Of a DNA stretch of 64,000 bases, positions 11,168 through 22,305 are shown one piece after another (the stretch's first letter is position 1; the number at the start of each line of letters is the position of its first letter). This stretch comes from Pyrenopolyporus hunteri (taxonomy: Eukaryota > Ascomycota > Sordariomycetes > Xylariales > Hypoxylaceae), in assembly GCA_902806595.1 (NCBI GenBank), contig CADCXC010000005.1, positions 682,001-746,000 of the forward strand, read 5' to 3'. The position numbers were made by a program, and so were the translations under genes. The notes under the pieces are model-generated. The model saw only the letters and a program-made list of their open reading frames with translations, ran no database searches and was not told where the DNA came from.

Positions 11168-14100
11168 ACAACAGCAACAGTATCATCAGCAGGTGGCGGG
11201 CAGTGGAGCTGCTGCACCGCCGCACCACCTTCACCAACAACAAGCCGGTACTACTCCCATTTCTCCTTCTCCCTCAGGACCTAATCTTTTAAATTCTGGA
11301 GGTCGGCGAGTATCTGCCGCTGGTGTTCCCGTTACCGCTCCCGTGACTAGCTCCGTGCCCGTGCCAGTGTCCGTTAACGATCCTAATACCACACCTCCTT
11401 CAGCCTCGTCGGCCGGCCTTAGCTCTAGTGAGTCTTTTCAACAGCAACAACAACCACCATCACAACAACAGCAGCAGCAGCAGCAACAGCAACAACAACA
11501 GCAGGTCGATACAAGGGTCGGTCAACAACTGCTGCAGCAGCAAACTCCGCACACCTCACCGCGCCAGCACCACCACCCGCACCACCACCATCAGTTAAGT
11601 GGCCAGCAACAAAACCAGCCGGCGCAGCCTTTGGAGGCGTTCGGAAACAATCCAAATAATTTACCCACTAATACCGTACCCCTCAACCAAGCCCCCGCTG
11701 CTTACACCGCGCGACAGCAGCCCCACGATAATTTCGCCGAATTGGTCTCACGCTCTCAGTCTGCGAGATATTCCCAATTAAACCCACTACAGACACAACA
11801 ACCATTTAGTATTGCCTCGAGCTCGGTCGACAACCTATCCCAGACCATCTCGTCCCCTACCCTCCCGCCTAACCAGCCTTCTATACAACATACTCAGGCC
11901 GCCCCCACCGAGCAAAAGCGATCAACTCGAAAGTTGATCAAGAATATCCTTTCCGGTTCCTCTTCCTTAAGTCGGCCCACTTCGGATCACTACCAAGACG
12001 CCTCTTACGACAACGGCTCTGGTCTGAATCGTCGACCCTCGAAGCGGGCGAGCAACACCCCAGTTATTAGAACCACCCCCTTGTTGTCGCGACCGGTCGA
12101 CCATCCCGACTGGGTCCCGCCCCAAAGCAGTTCGCGTAGCCACCACTCACCTATTCAACCTGTACGCGACCTTGAGGACCCCTACTTTACCGCCCGTTCT
12201 AACCAAGAAATGCTTTCACAGAACCACACGGAGCCGTCTCAGACAACTATAAGACAAGTTCCTGCCGACTCCGACCTCGACACCGATAATTCACCATATA
12301 CCCGAGAAGACTTTGCCTACCATCAACAGCAGGCTTTCGCTCAACATCAAGCCCAACTACAAGCGCAGGCTCAGGCCCAAGCTCAGGCTCAAGCCCAAGC
12401 CCAAGCCCAGGCACAAGCACACGCTCAGGCGCAGGCACGGGCGCAGGCCCAAGCAGAGCAACATTTATACGGCGGCCAAGTTGTGGTTGAAGCGGTGCAA
12501 AACCAGTATCAGCAATACGCACCTCCTTACGAGCAGCACCAGGCGGGGCGTCGACCGTCTCTTTTTACTGGGCATCTCGGTACGGCGAGCTCGCAACCGC
12601 CCAACCCGGAAACCATCTCGCAGGTGTCACATGAGTCTCCTGATTCTGAATCAGAGCAGCAGCAACAACAGCAGCAACAACCGCAGAACAACTCCCAGGC
12701 TGCACAGAATTCATCCGCCGTGAACTACGCACAACAAGAACTGCAGAGTTCACAGAACCAGCAGCAAGCTTCGGCGATAACGGGACAGGCCCAGAATATG
12801 GCACCGCCTCCTGGGGGAACTGCACAGAGCCGTAAATCAGGTGACCACGAAAAGCAGATGCGCTCTATTGAGCCTCCGCCAGGCCCCCCACCGGGATATA
12901 GACATAGCCAAGGGCCTATGAATGCCATGAACCCTCTTCCACCTACACCAGGCGTATCTGGTGTCCCACAGAACTACCGTACCAGTGGCGTCCAAGAACG
13001 ATCGCAATATGATGGGCCTCCTGCCGAAGGCGGCCGGAATAGCCCCCCACCGTCGACGAATGCGGGGCGAGAGACTCCTGATCCTGACAAACAATTCAAA
13101 GACTTATGTAGGAGGTATCCCTAGGAATTTACCTAACCAGATTACTAATCCCGTACCCTAGTGACCAAATATAAGAATGTCAAGCGACTCTATTTCGAGG
13201 GCAAGGCTCAGATTGAACAATTGACTTCTCAAGTCGAACAGTTACAGAATGCGGTTGCGAATCAGAGAATGTCGCAATCCCGGACATCGCTGGACGACAA
13301 TGAGTACTCAACGCGGTTCAATCGATTAAACGGCGCGATAAACAACCTATCGTTCAACATCCGCAAGGATTGGCGATCGCTACCTGGTTGGATAGAGAGG
13401 TATGTCAGCCCGGAAGCGATTAGGACAGGCAAGCAGGAGATGACAGCTGTTGGGCGAGCCGTAATCGTTCGATGGATCGTGGATGAGATTTTTAACAAGT
13501 GTTTTCACCCCGCCCTTGACGTCCAACTCAGCTCTCACCTCAAACAAATAGAGCAGAATATCCGCCGGTTTTCGTATACGCTGAACAGCCAGGAGGAGGA
13601 GGATGCACTAACGGCGAAGGTTGTGAACTGGCGGATGGCTACTCTGGAAGGTCTCCAACATCAGCTCCAGGCACCCGAGAGCAGCGAATACCGAGCGGAT
13701 TTTACCAAGATGGCGAGTAGCAACCTCACAGGAACGTTGTTCCAATATTTATCGGAACCACCACCAGCCGGTGTAGACGGAAGCGCGTCGATGATCGTCG
13801 AGTTGGCTGTGGGTATTGCAGCCAACCTACCGCTAGAAAGCCGAGACGTTACTATCATATACCCCCTACCCGGAGACCCTATACAACCCGACTTCATGGA
13901 ACCGGAAAAGACGGGGCTGCCTCCACTACCAGATCCAGGAGATGCCACGGACGAAAGCAATGACAAGGAGAGCGAGAAGGCCTCGGCGGCTAGCGCAGCC
14001 AAAAGAGAAAAGACAAAAAGTGGTATGTTGACAATGCTCAGCGGGACACCGTATCCCGGGAGCAGGAAAGGCAGCACGACTTCGGTTATTACTGACGCGG

Positions 14101-14228
14101 CATCATCGACAGCAGTGGTGGCAGCACCCCCCAAAGACTCTAGCAAGGTTCGGTTCGCAGGCTTCGTGGCGGTCGACGTGCGAGGACGACAGGTTTTGGT
14201 AAAGGCCCCCGTGTGGACCCTAGGTTGA
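11028..14228 (+). CDS. Gln-rich protein with conserved C-terminal domain, function unknown
   Basis: Two exons, 11028-13107 and 13162-14228, flank a 54-bp intron (GTAGGA, CTAAC, CCCTAG) that joins FKDLL to TKYKNVKRLYF. The product is 1048 residues. Residues 1-690 are low-complexity: poly-Q tracts near 20-50 and 140-160, His clusters, a QA repeat near residues 442-478, and Pro/Ser/Asn-rich sequence. Around 700-735 there is a short coiled coil (KAQIEQLTSQVEQLQNAV). This leads into an ordered, helix-rich domain (about 735-910) with RFNRLNGAINNLSFNIRKDW, EMTAVGRAVIVRWIVDEIF and NWRMATLEGLQ. I recall this domain as conserved in ascomycetes but without an assigned function. Gln-rich tails suggest a regulatory or condensate-forming protein, which is inference. 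It runs convergently toward BUD4. Confidence 0.8.
11088..11190 (+). repeat. CAG/CAA tract encoding poly-Gln
   Basis: A mixed CAG/CAA run interrupted by CAT (His) codons lies inside the N-terminus of the Gln-rich gene and encodes about 21 consecutive Gln near its middle. The mixed codons make it less slippage-prone than pure CAG. A second tract lies at about 11437-11502 and a third, shorter one at about 12654-12682. Confidence 0.85.
12352..12456 (+). repeat. 6-bp repeat encoding a Gln-Ala dipeptide array
   Basis: Degenerate CARGCN units (for example CAGGCTCAGGCCCAAGCTCA) encode about 17 Gln-Ala pairs with single His and Arg substitutions, within the Gln-rich gene. Third-position variation shows the protein repeat is older than, or selected beyond, simple DNA slippage. 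Confidence 0.85.
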
Positions 14229-15502
14229 AAGTTCTCCCGCGTACTTCGCGTAGGATGGAGGAGGGAAGGCGAGGAAAGCTTTCAAGGATTAATATACCTA
14301 TACCTAATCAGTTTCTCTTTTCTCGTGCTAAAAAGGGCTTCCCGATCCCCCGTGGAGTATGCTAGATGCGGCGGAGCTGGTCCGAATTTGTATTCGATAT
14401 CCCCTAGAAGTTAAGTACATGTGCAGGGCGGATGGGCAATGATGACTTGGATGAATCATGATGGATGGATGGATGTGTGCGGTCGAGATGTATGCTTGCT
14501 CATATAGCTAAGTTTACTATGAATATTAGTTGAGAGAGCTTGTTGGCATTATTCCGTCATCTACATTATTATTCTTTTATATTAGCGCATGTCAACCTCC
14601 ACCTACGCTATGTAGCTACAGGCTTAGCACGAAAATGAAAGTGCGAACTTGAGTCAGGGAGATGGGAGTAAGCGAATTTATTACAACGAATACAACCTCG
14701 GTACGACCAGCTAGCAAAAAAAGGGAGTAAAAAGGACGCGCGCAATGCCTAACTAGAAAACTTGTCAATCCGTCCCCTGTAAACTCCCCGCCGGGCAACC
14801 ATGCATGCCATCGCATCACTCCCTCTGAAGGAGTTGTTTGTTGACCAGACTTCACAGCTCCAGGCTTTCTCTCTCTTCTCTGCGGGAGTACTACTTCCGT
14901 GTACGTGTAATTCTCTTATTCTCTCTCGTGTCTCTCTGCTTCACTCGGCCCCCTCCTTCTCCTTCCCATTCCCTCTCTCTGTGTCTTCTCCCCCTCTCCT
15001 GCGCGACTTGTAATTTGCGACTTGCGACGTATGTGACAGCGACCAGGCGTGCTTTTGAAAAAAAAGGGAACAAGAAGCGGAAGAGATAAAAACAAATGAA
15101 TTAAGCACCCGCCAAACGAGGATTAGTGGGAGAAACCTTGTTTACAAACGAACCGGCCCTTATGAAACGAAATCCTGTACTTCCGGAGTCGGGACAAGAC
15201 GATGGAATGAAATTCGGGGTTTAGGCCAAATTGGTGGGTATGCCGTGTTTGTCAAAGAACCGAGTGGAGGAGGTATCTCCAATGGACAAAAACCAAATGT
15301 AAGGCGTAGGGTAGGGTAGGGTAAGGTCAGGTCAGGCAAGGCAAGACGGAAGGTCGAAATATGTCATAGCTGGCTCTCTGATCGTGAATTCGTAAGCACA
15401 TCAACAGATCCGAGATCATACCGGGCGTTATTTTCGTCTCCTCGTTTTCTGTTGCCAAATATTGATCATGAATGATGGGAAGGAAGGCTTGGAGTGACCA
15501 TC
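14229..15502. other. Convergent intergenic region between the Gln-rich gene and BUD4
   Basis: Both flanking genes end here, so the interval should hold two 3' untranslated regions. It contains ATGG repeats at about 14457-14473, a CT-rich stretch at 14860-15000 and GGGTA/GGTCA-type repeats at 15308-15340. No gene is visible. Confidence 0.5.
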
Positions 15503-17721
15503 CTAGACGATCATGCTCTTAGTTCTCGAATGAACTCGTCTATTCTCGGCCCGCTTTCGAAGCATCTCCTCCCTCTTAAGGACGAGCTCGCACCACTTGC
15601 GCCGGCCGCTGGGCGAACTGGCGCCGTCATCTTCTTCACCTGCTCGGCCGATAACGTCGCCAAGGACCTTCATCCAGTCTTGCTTGTCTTCTCGAGTGTC
15701 GGCGTAGAAATCAATAATCTCGCCATTGTTGAAGCGGATGCGGAAACCCTCTTCGACAAACATATAGCCTTCTTCCTCCTCCGCGAAGGCGGAGCGACGT
15801 CTCCTGCCGTTGCGACCTGTGGTCTCAGGGTCCGTCAATTGTCGTCGGTCATCGATGAGTCGCTTGGCATTGGAAAGGTTAATAGTAGCGCGAGGCTGAC
15901 GCGTTGTTTCGTGATAAGCGGTAAGCTTGGTGCCGACGAGCTTGAAGTAACGGCGACGCCAGTACTATACATTCATCGGTTAGTGATTAATTACTTCGGG
16001 CTTCCGCGTTAAAATGGGGACTTACGGGACAATCACCGCCTTGTTGACTTAAATGGCCCTCCCAGTTCCTGCTTGACCTCTCTTCAGCCGCCTTAAGCTC
16101 TCGGATACACATGTTCATACTCTTAGGCATGTCATCATTCGATGATCCCTTGGGTCGCGGCACGAAGAGGAGTTGTACTTCGAGCTTGCCGATCTTGTAA
16201 GGTGCTCGGCGTACCACAGAGTTGCTGGGAACTCCGGCGCGCTTGCTCTTGACGCTGCTGGCGAAGTTGGCCTCTTCGGTAGCCCATTCATTGAAGCATG
16301 CTATCTCTACCATATACGGGCGACCGTAGCAGCGAGATTCGTGCTCCTTAAGGCAGACGTAAGCGCGCGCGAAGGTTCCGTCTTCTGCCGCGAGAGGGGA
16401 CAACAGATCCCACGCGGTGGGTACAACACTCCTCTGCTTCGTAGCAGCATCCCGCTGGGCCTGAGCATAGGCTTCTTCCTCTGCGCGTTGACGAGCTTCC
16501 ATCTCCTTGCGCTTCTTTGGGCTAGCGAAAACGCGCGAAAATGTAGACGTCTTGGGCTTCGACGCTTTCGTCGGCGCAACCGTCACGCGCTGAGGCTCGG
16601 GCTTCTCTAGCTTCACGTTAAGAGTAAGCTGGAATTCCAACTCGTTCGGGACAACCAGCTCAAACTCTTGGCCGATCGGAGCATTGCGGGCTAACTCGAG
16701 CCAAGAAGTAGTCACGCAGTGCACTCCGTTGTCGAGAGTGAGGCTAAACCATGTTCGTTCATCTGATAGGACGTTAGTATATTTCCATAATGAGGCTACG
16801 CCGATTTGGACGAAAGACTTACTCTTAGGCAAGGGGAGATCGAGATCCTTCACACCCATCACCTTTACGAAGAGTCTGCCTCTTTCGCCACACTCTTCGG
16901 TGGCTAGCTCGGGGCCATCCTCCTCGGGCAAAGAACTCATCGCTGTAGAATTGCTTTCTCGACCTGGTAGCGGTGGCGCCTGACCGCCAATACTAGGACC
17001 GTGTCGCTTCTTGATGCTCTTCCGATGCTTACCATTCCACGGCTCCACAGTCCACGACTGCGGGCGTTGCTGCTTAACGGGGGAGTTACCCGCGGACCGA
17101 GTACCGGCTCGAACTTCTTCGGTATCCTTGTCGCTGGCAGTTACGAGCTTTGTGTTCTGTCGCATGAGATAACCTCGCTGTTTAAAAGATTTGGTGTTAG
17201 CCTCAAGCGTTGCCTGGGGGTGCTGGGAGGTAGCAGTGGTGGTTTGGGAATCCGTGCCAGAAACTTGGCTGCCGGTTGATTTATTGGTTGAAGGGGGGAA
17301 GTTGTAGGCGTGGGGAAGGGGTTCAACCTTTTGTGCTTCAATAACTCGCTCAAAATCTTGATCAAGGCTGAGGCCCAAATCGAGATCTAGAGTCAAACTT
17401 CGCTCTTTAAAGCTTGGGTGGCGCTCCAGGAAGTCATCTCCGGATGGGACCTCGAGATGTTCCGGTGCTATCTCTCGAGACAGACGGTTTCGATGTCGAT
17501 CGGGAATCGGGGGGACATCTGGTGCCACTTCTCGGCTTACTTGTCTGCGAGCCTCGCGCATGGCCACAATGTCGGAGGGAGTCGCAGAGGCACGGGTCTT
17601 CAGCTTGGAGCCAGAAGAAGCCTTTATGGTCGCTTCACGCTCGGGAATGGCTGGAGACTCGATGAGAACCTCTTCTTCAGCTTGACCTTCTTCACCTTCT
17701 TTCTCTTCCTCTCTTCGTTCC

Positions 17722-17762
<41 letters not shown>

Positions 17763-20158
17763 ATCATCGTCATCGTCATCAGAGATGGGGTGGTGAATAA
17801 CGGATTCGGGAGTACCAGGCTCCTCTTCCTCCTCCTCTTCCGGCTCACCCCAGCCAGAACCGTCGTATTCTGGCTTTGAAAGAGGCTTTGAAAGTCGCTT
17901 CTCTGGGGTGGTCGGCCGTGGGAAATATTCTTGTGCATCGGATACTATGCGGCTCTCTGAGTGTGTGAGAGCGCCCGCCTCTTTAGGCTTCGGGAGCATG
18001 TGAGATTGTAGACTGCGAGTGAAATCTACGTCCTTGGATGGGCTGTTTACTTGAGGAAGAGTAGCGCTGAAGTTCGTAATAGCACCCTCAAGTGCAGTAG
18101 GGGTGGCTGCTCGGGGAGTCATAACAGACCCTTCTTCAGCTTGCGCGACTGCAGGCTGGGGTTTCTCAGCTTCGTCAGAGTATTGACTCTCTGTATCGTT
18201 GTCATCATCATCCTTGTCGGATGAGCTATCATCTTCTTCAGATCGCTGATATAGGTCGTAAACATCACCTTTATCGTCCTCGCTCTCGTGAATAACAACA
18301 CTGTCCTCATTCTGAGCTTCATCTTCAACGTCGTCAAGAATCGAGTCCTCGATACTAGCTATGGGGACATCGGGGTCATAAGGGACGCTGCGGTTAAGGC
18401 TTGAGTCGTGCTCTGCACCCGGAGAATTGAAGGTGAAGTCAGATTCTCGATCAAGTGCCCTGTTGCCATTAACACGACGCAGGATGGATTGCCGAGAAAT
18501 ACTAGGAAGCTGATAATCCATGTCTAAGCCTGAGAGATCGCCAACAGTGTCGTCTTCTTCATTAGCTGCATCGTCGTGGTCCTCATGGTCCTCATGGTCT
18601 TCATGGTCTTCATGCTCTGGAGTGGGGCTTGCGACTCTATCACGAGCACCAGCTCGTCGCATGCGACGTTCTCGCTGTTGTTCAGCAAAGGTCTTTGCAG
18701 AACTGTCAGTTGACTTAGGGCTAGTCTCGTCGGACAGCATCATGAGCTTAAGTCGCTCTTCTAAAGACATGCTACCATTGCCAATATTCTGAATCTCTGC
18801 TTTGCTCACCGAAGCGGGCGGTGGAGAGGGGAGACCCCGAGGGGTGCCTAGCATGCGCTCCGCCGTAGCAGACAGTCCATTTGAGGAAGCAGACTGGGAT
18901 CGAGCGTGACCCATACCTGGGAGGGGGGGAAGTGGTCTGTGGTCGCCGCTAGAGGTAGATGAATCTGTACGGGCATGCTCTGAACGGGGAGACGTCGCTT
19001 GGGATATGACACCTTCGGGCATAGGGCTGCTATCAAAACGATCGTCTCTGTCCTGGCGCCAGTCGTCAGGCCCGACAACAGGAGTCTTGTCCGTGTCTTC
19101 TAGTGTCGCGTCAAAACTGTCGTCCTGAATTTCACCATCTTCTCCGGGATAATGGCCATAAATGTAGTCGTCATCATCCTCATCGTCATCATAGCTACCT
19201 TCTCGAGAGTTGGTGCCAATAGAGGACATGTCGGGAGTTGCCATCTCGTATTCGTTGACCTGGGGTGGTGCCGCATCGAAGGTGACGGATTTAGCATGTC
19301 GGTGGAGCGATCTGCCGCTAGGAAGTTCATGGTCTTCATAGGGCGGGTCTGTGAAGACGTCGGTGATTTCCGAGTCTTGACTGCGATTAAGGCGATTTGA
19401 AGAAAGTGACGATTTGATAGGAGAAGTCTGGTCCCTGCTTGGGGTTGGGGGGCCGGTAGGGCCAGGTACCAGACGGGAGCTGGTTTTTGTAGGTGTGTAT
19501 GGCGAGATACTGTTTAGGCTCTCTGCGCGGCCGTGGGCTGGTCGAAATGTGCCAGGAAAAGCATTACCTTGGACCTTTGCAAGGGGACGCTCAATTGCTG
19601 GTATACGCGTCGGATCGTATTCTTGTTTTTGCTCACGAGCAAACATGGTACTGTTTTTCACGCGAGATGCTTTCTGCAAACGCTCAATAGAAGAGCGCCT
19701 GTTAGGCGACGGGGAGCCAGTACGGCCACCATACAAGTCATTTTCGATGCGATTATTGTTGACATTACGGTTCTGCCAGAATAGGCGCGGCGAAGTGGTA
19801 CCGTCTAGAGGCGATGACTGGAATGGAGATGAGTCGGTGTTAAGACCCATCTTCTACGCCACGAGCGTTAATCGAGTTGGTTCATGTGTGAATTGGGTTA
19901 AATCCAGAATAGACTCACCTTGGGAGACGGGTTCCAGCTCGGAGAGTTTCGTCGCTGCTCAGTGGCCGAAATCTCAGACAACGGACGAGGAATGCTACTC
20001 TTAATTGGAGACGAGGAAGGCGTGCTGTTCTTAGCGATTCGCAGAGGCTGCGTGACCTGGAGATCGAGAGACTGGTCAATACCCGTGAACTTGAGATGCA
20101 ATGTTTTTCCCTTTCGGTCTGTTTTAGTTGTACTCACGGGCTGCTCGTCGGAGGCCAT
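15503..20158 (-). CDS. bud4: Anillin-related bud-site/septation protein BUD4
   Basis: Three exons, 19919-20158, 16026-19853 and 15503-15964, encode 1509 residues, with introns of 65 bp (GTGAGT...CGTAG) and 61 bp (GTAAGT, CTAAC, TATAG). The first about 1000 residues are disordered and rich in S/P/E/D. They include a long Glu run (about residues 690-715) and many SP/TP sites typical of kinase-regulated septum proteins. From about 1065 a C2-like segment begins (LFVKVMGVKDLDLPLPK), followed by the conserved anillin-type region. A C-terminal PH domain (about 1345-1465) is built across the last intron (GGDCPYWRRRYFKLVG, then FRIRFNNGEIIDFYAD and KQDWMKVLGDVIGRA). Known BUD4 proteins organise septin and actomyosin rings at division sites, and in filamentous fungi they are needed for septation. 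Domain order and length agree with that family. The first ATG of the frame is used. Confidence 0.87.
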
Positions 20159-21317
20159 GTTTGGCAGATGTAGGTTAGAGTGGCAATGTCAATTCTTTAT
20201 CGCCAATTCATGTCTCCCGGAGGGGAGTAAATAAAAGAGTACAGAGAAGATATGTTCAGGTATGTGGCGGCTGTGGTGGTGCCGAAAATGTAGTTTGCAA
20301 CCTAGGACAATGCACAGTAGGAAGAGGGCGCCCAAGAAATGTTTTGGCAGGTTATAGGGTCGAGTATTGTTGGTTTGCTAGACCAATCAGTCCCAGTCAG
20401 TCAGCGCAGCAATGTTTACATGCGGCTGAGCCCAGGTTGAGACAGTTGCGAAAGTAAGGTAAGAAAACAAATGCGTCGTTGCGAGGTGAAGAAAAGACGA
20501 AAGGCGATACCAATTATTAGTATCATCACCAATCAAAAGTTGGACTCTTCTTTGGTGAGGGAAGGGAAAGAAAGGTGAACAAGTGGCGGTGATGATGGTA
20601 ATGGCAACGACCCGACGTTTCTCTGGTCAAAAAGGTTGTAGGAGGTTATTTGGATGGCGGGCGGATGTAAACAGACATGGGACAGTGGGGAGTGGGGGAT
20701 AGCAGGCCAAGCCTTTATCCAAGCGTTATCCCCCACCAAACGCACAAGTGCCCGCCGCTAAATCGAAGCAATTCAGGCCGCTCTTTCCAGGCTTTCTTAC
20801 CGTCGCCGTTACCCGGTCAACCCTGTCGTGCACGGATCATAAATTGGCCCTGCGGTTATCGCATGCTTGTCTCAAAAGTTGGATTAGGTATCGATATCCT
20901 TTATGCGCGCTAAGCTTGGGCTATTATGCAAAAGGCGCTAGCTTCCAAGGTTAGGTACGTCTCTAGAAGAGTTCTAAGTTCAGATCAGTGCTCTTATCAG
21001 GTATTTCTTAAATTGATCCCATGACGGCATTTATACTGTCCACTGTCCACTTATATAAATGCTCCTGTTGGTACATGATTCTTTTTTAATCGACGGCAAA
21101 CGGGAACAGCCTGCATTTACATATACATATGTGGAATAATGCCCGGCCCTATCAATGGACGAACACACCGAGTGGATATCTGTACATGTAAGTCAAGGAC
21201 CTAGAATCGAAGGCCTACATACATTTATCTGGGCCGGGTATATGGACGTATCAATAGGAGGCAACCTCAGATTTTGATATGTGCAGATGGATGCAATGTA
21301 CCCGGGCAGGATGGGTA
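20159..21317. other. Upstream region of BUD4; otherwise no gene
   Basis: The first few hundred bases upstream of 20158 should be the BUD4 promoter and leader. No reading frame on either strand looks real. From about 21000 the sequence becomes AT-richer up to the transposon end at 21318. Confidence 0.45.
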
Positions 21318-21853
21318 CCGCAGCGGGATTGGGTGGTTTGGAGTAACGGTTTTAATAGTGGGTAACCGTTGCTATTGGTGGGTTTTTCGATTTTAAAAAA
21401 CGTTATATAACGTAAGCGACGGTTGCTTAGAGGAAAGCGTTGTTAAAGTTGCGAGATGTTACGGGTGGGTACGTACCTTCAATTTGATTGGCCGAAAAAA
21501 GTGGATTGTGAAAATTTTGACTTTGCACATATATAGCATAAGAACATTAAACTTTCACAATCGAAGCTTGGGCTGGCCACCCAATCCTAGATTAGCTCAA
21601 TCGTTACATGTACAAAGTATACGTACCGAAGCTATGGGTTCGAAGCCCACGCTTTTTAAAATTTTCAAATAATCTTTTTTTGTAGCCCCACAATCAAAAA
21701 TTTGACCAATTAGAATCATTTATTTCTTGGCCCTTACTACTGGAGTAACCGTTATTTTTTAAGTAACCGTAGAATTCTGAATTATGGTTGTGATACAGCC
21801 GGACAGTTGCTAGGTAAATAACCGTTATTTCTCCCCACCCATTTCCGCTACGG
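21318..21853. mobile_element. Non-autonomous DNA transposon (MITE) with TA flanks
   Basis: The left end CCGCAGCGGGATTGGGTGG and the inverted right end CCGTAGCGGAAATGGGTGG match at 16 of 19 positions. Similarity continues inward through TAACGGTT. Both ends are flanked by TA (21316-21317 and 21854-21855), the target duplication expected of Tc1/mariner/pogo-type elements. The 536-bp interior has no transposase frame. It contains a palindrome (AACGTTATATAACGT) and the tRNA-like segment listed separately. TIR divergence suggests an old insertion, but it is not AT-converted like 1-1115. Confidence 0.65.
21586..21657 (+). pseudogene. tRNA-like segment with Pol III A and B boxes inside the MITE
   Basis: TAGCTCAATCGTT (21593 onward) resembles a tRNA D-arm and A box. 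GGTTCGAAGCC (21637-21647) is a perfect B box. Their spacing puts every landmark at canonical tRNA positions if base 1 is 21586. The T-arm keeps 4 of 5 pairs (TGGG/CCCA), but D-stem, anticodon-stem and acceptor pairing are lost. T-runs at 21653-21657 and about 21672-21678 could terminate Pol III. It is best read as a decayed tRNA or the head of a tRNA-derived SINE, not a working tRNA. Confidence 0.5.
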
Positions 21854-22305
21854 TACGTATCAAGATGTACATAAGCTGCGATCTCAATTGGGTAATTCCT
21901 ATTGGCTAGATGTTCCAGTTGCTCTTGCTGCGTCCATGGAACGGTTCAAGGCCCATTATTAGGTACATGAGGTACCCATGCAAGGTGCCTAACCTTTTGG
22001 AAATGGCGGTATGGGCCTCCTGTTAGGTGGTACCTAAGTTCAAACGACAGCGCATCGGCTCAACTGTATCTCAGGTGATCAATCACTAAAAACTAGACCG
22101 ACTCTACACAGTACAGTTACAAGGCATCGGCAGCATCAAGATTGAAAAAGAAGCTTGACTTTGTATTTGTTCTCCCCGTAAAGACCGGTTGGTATCATAT
22201 GCACCCGCAAAAGACGCCGTAACGCACACTAAAGATTAATATACAAATACAAAATATGCAAAGATTAAATCGCCTTTCTCAGGCTTTTCCAACCCACTCC
22301 CACTC
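21854..22305. other. 3' flank of the ATPase gene
   Basis: This 450-bp spacer has no reading frame of note. It holds copies of the GGTACC/TACCTAAG motif (about 21960-22030) and probably the 3' untranslated region and poly-A site of the minus-strand ATPase gene. AATATACAAATACAAAATATGC at 22236-22257 is an AT-rich candidate region. Confidence 0.4.

Noticed and set aside
11026..11243. Minus-strand Leu- or Ala-rich frames
   Set aside because: Reverse-frame translations of the CAG/CAA tract in the Gln-rich gene.
17418..17938. Long + and alternate - frames opposite the BUD4 acidic region
   Set aside because: They are shadows created by the Glu/Asp-rich codons of BUD4.
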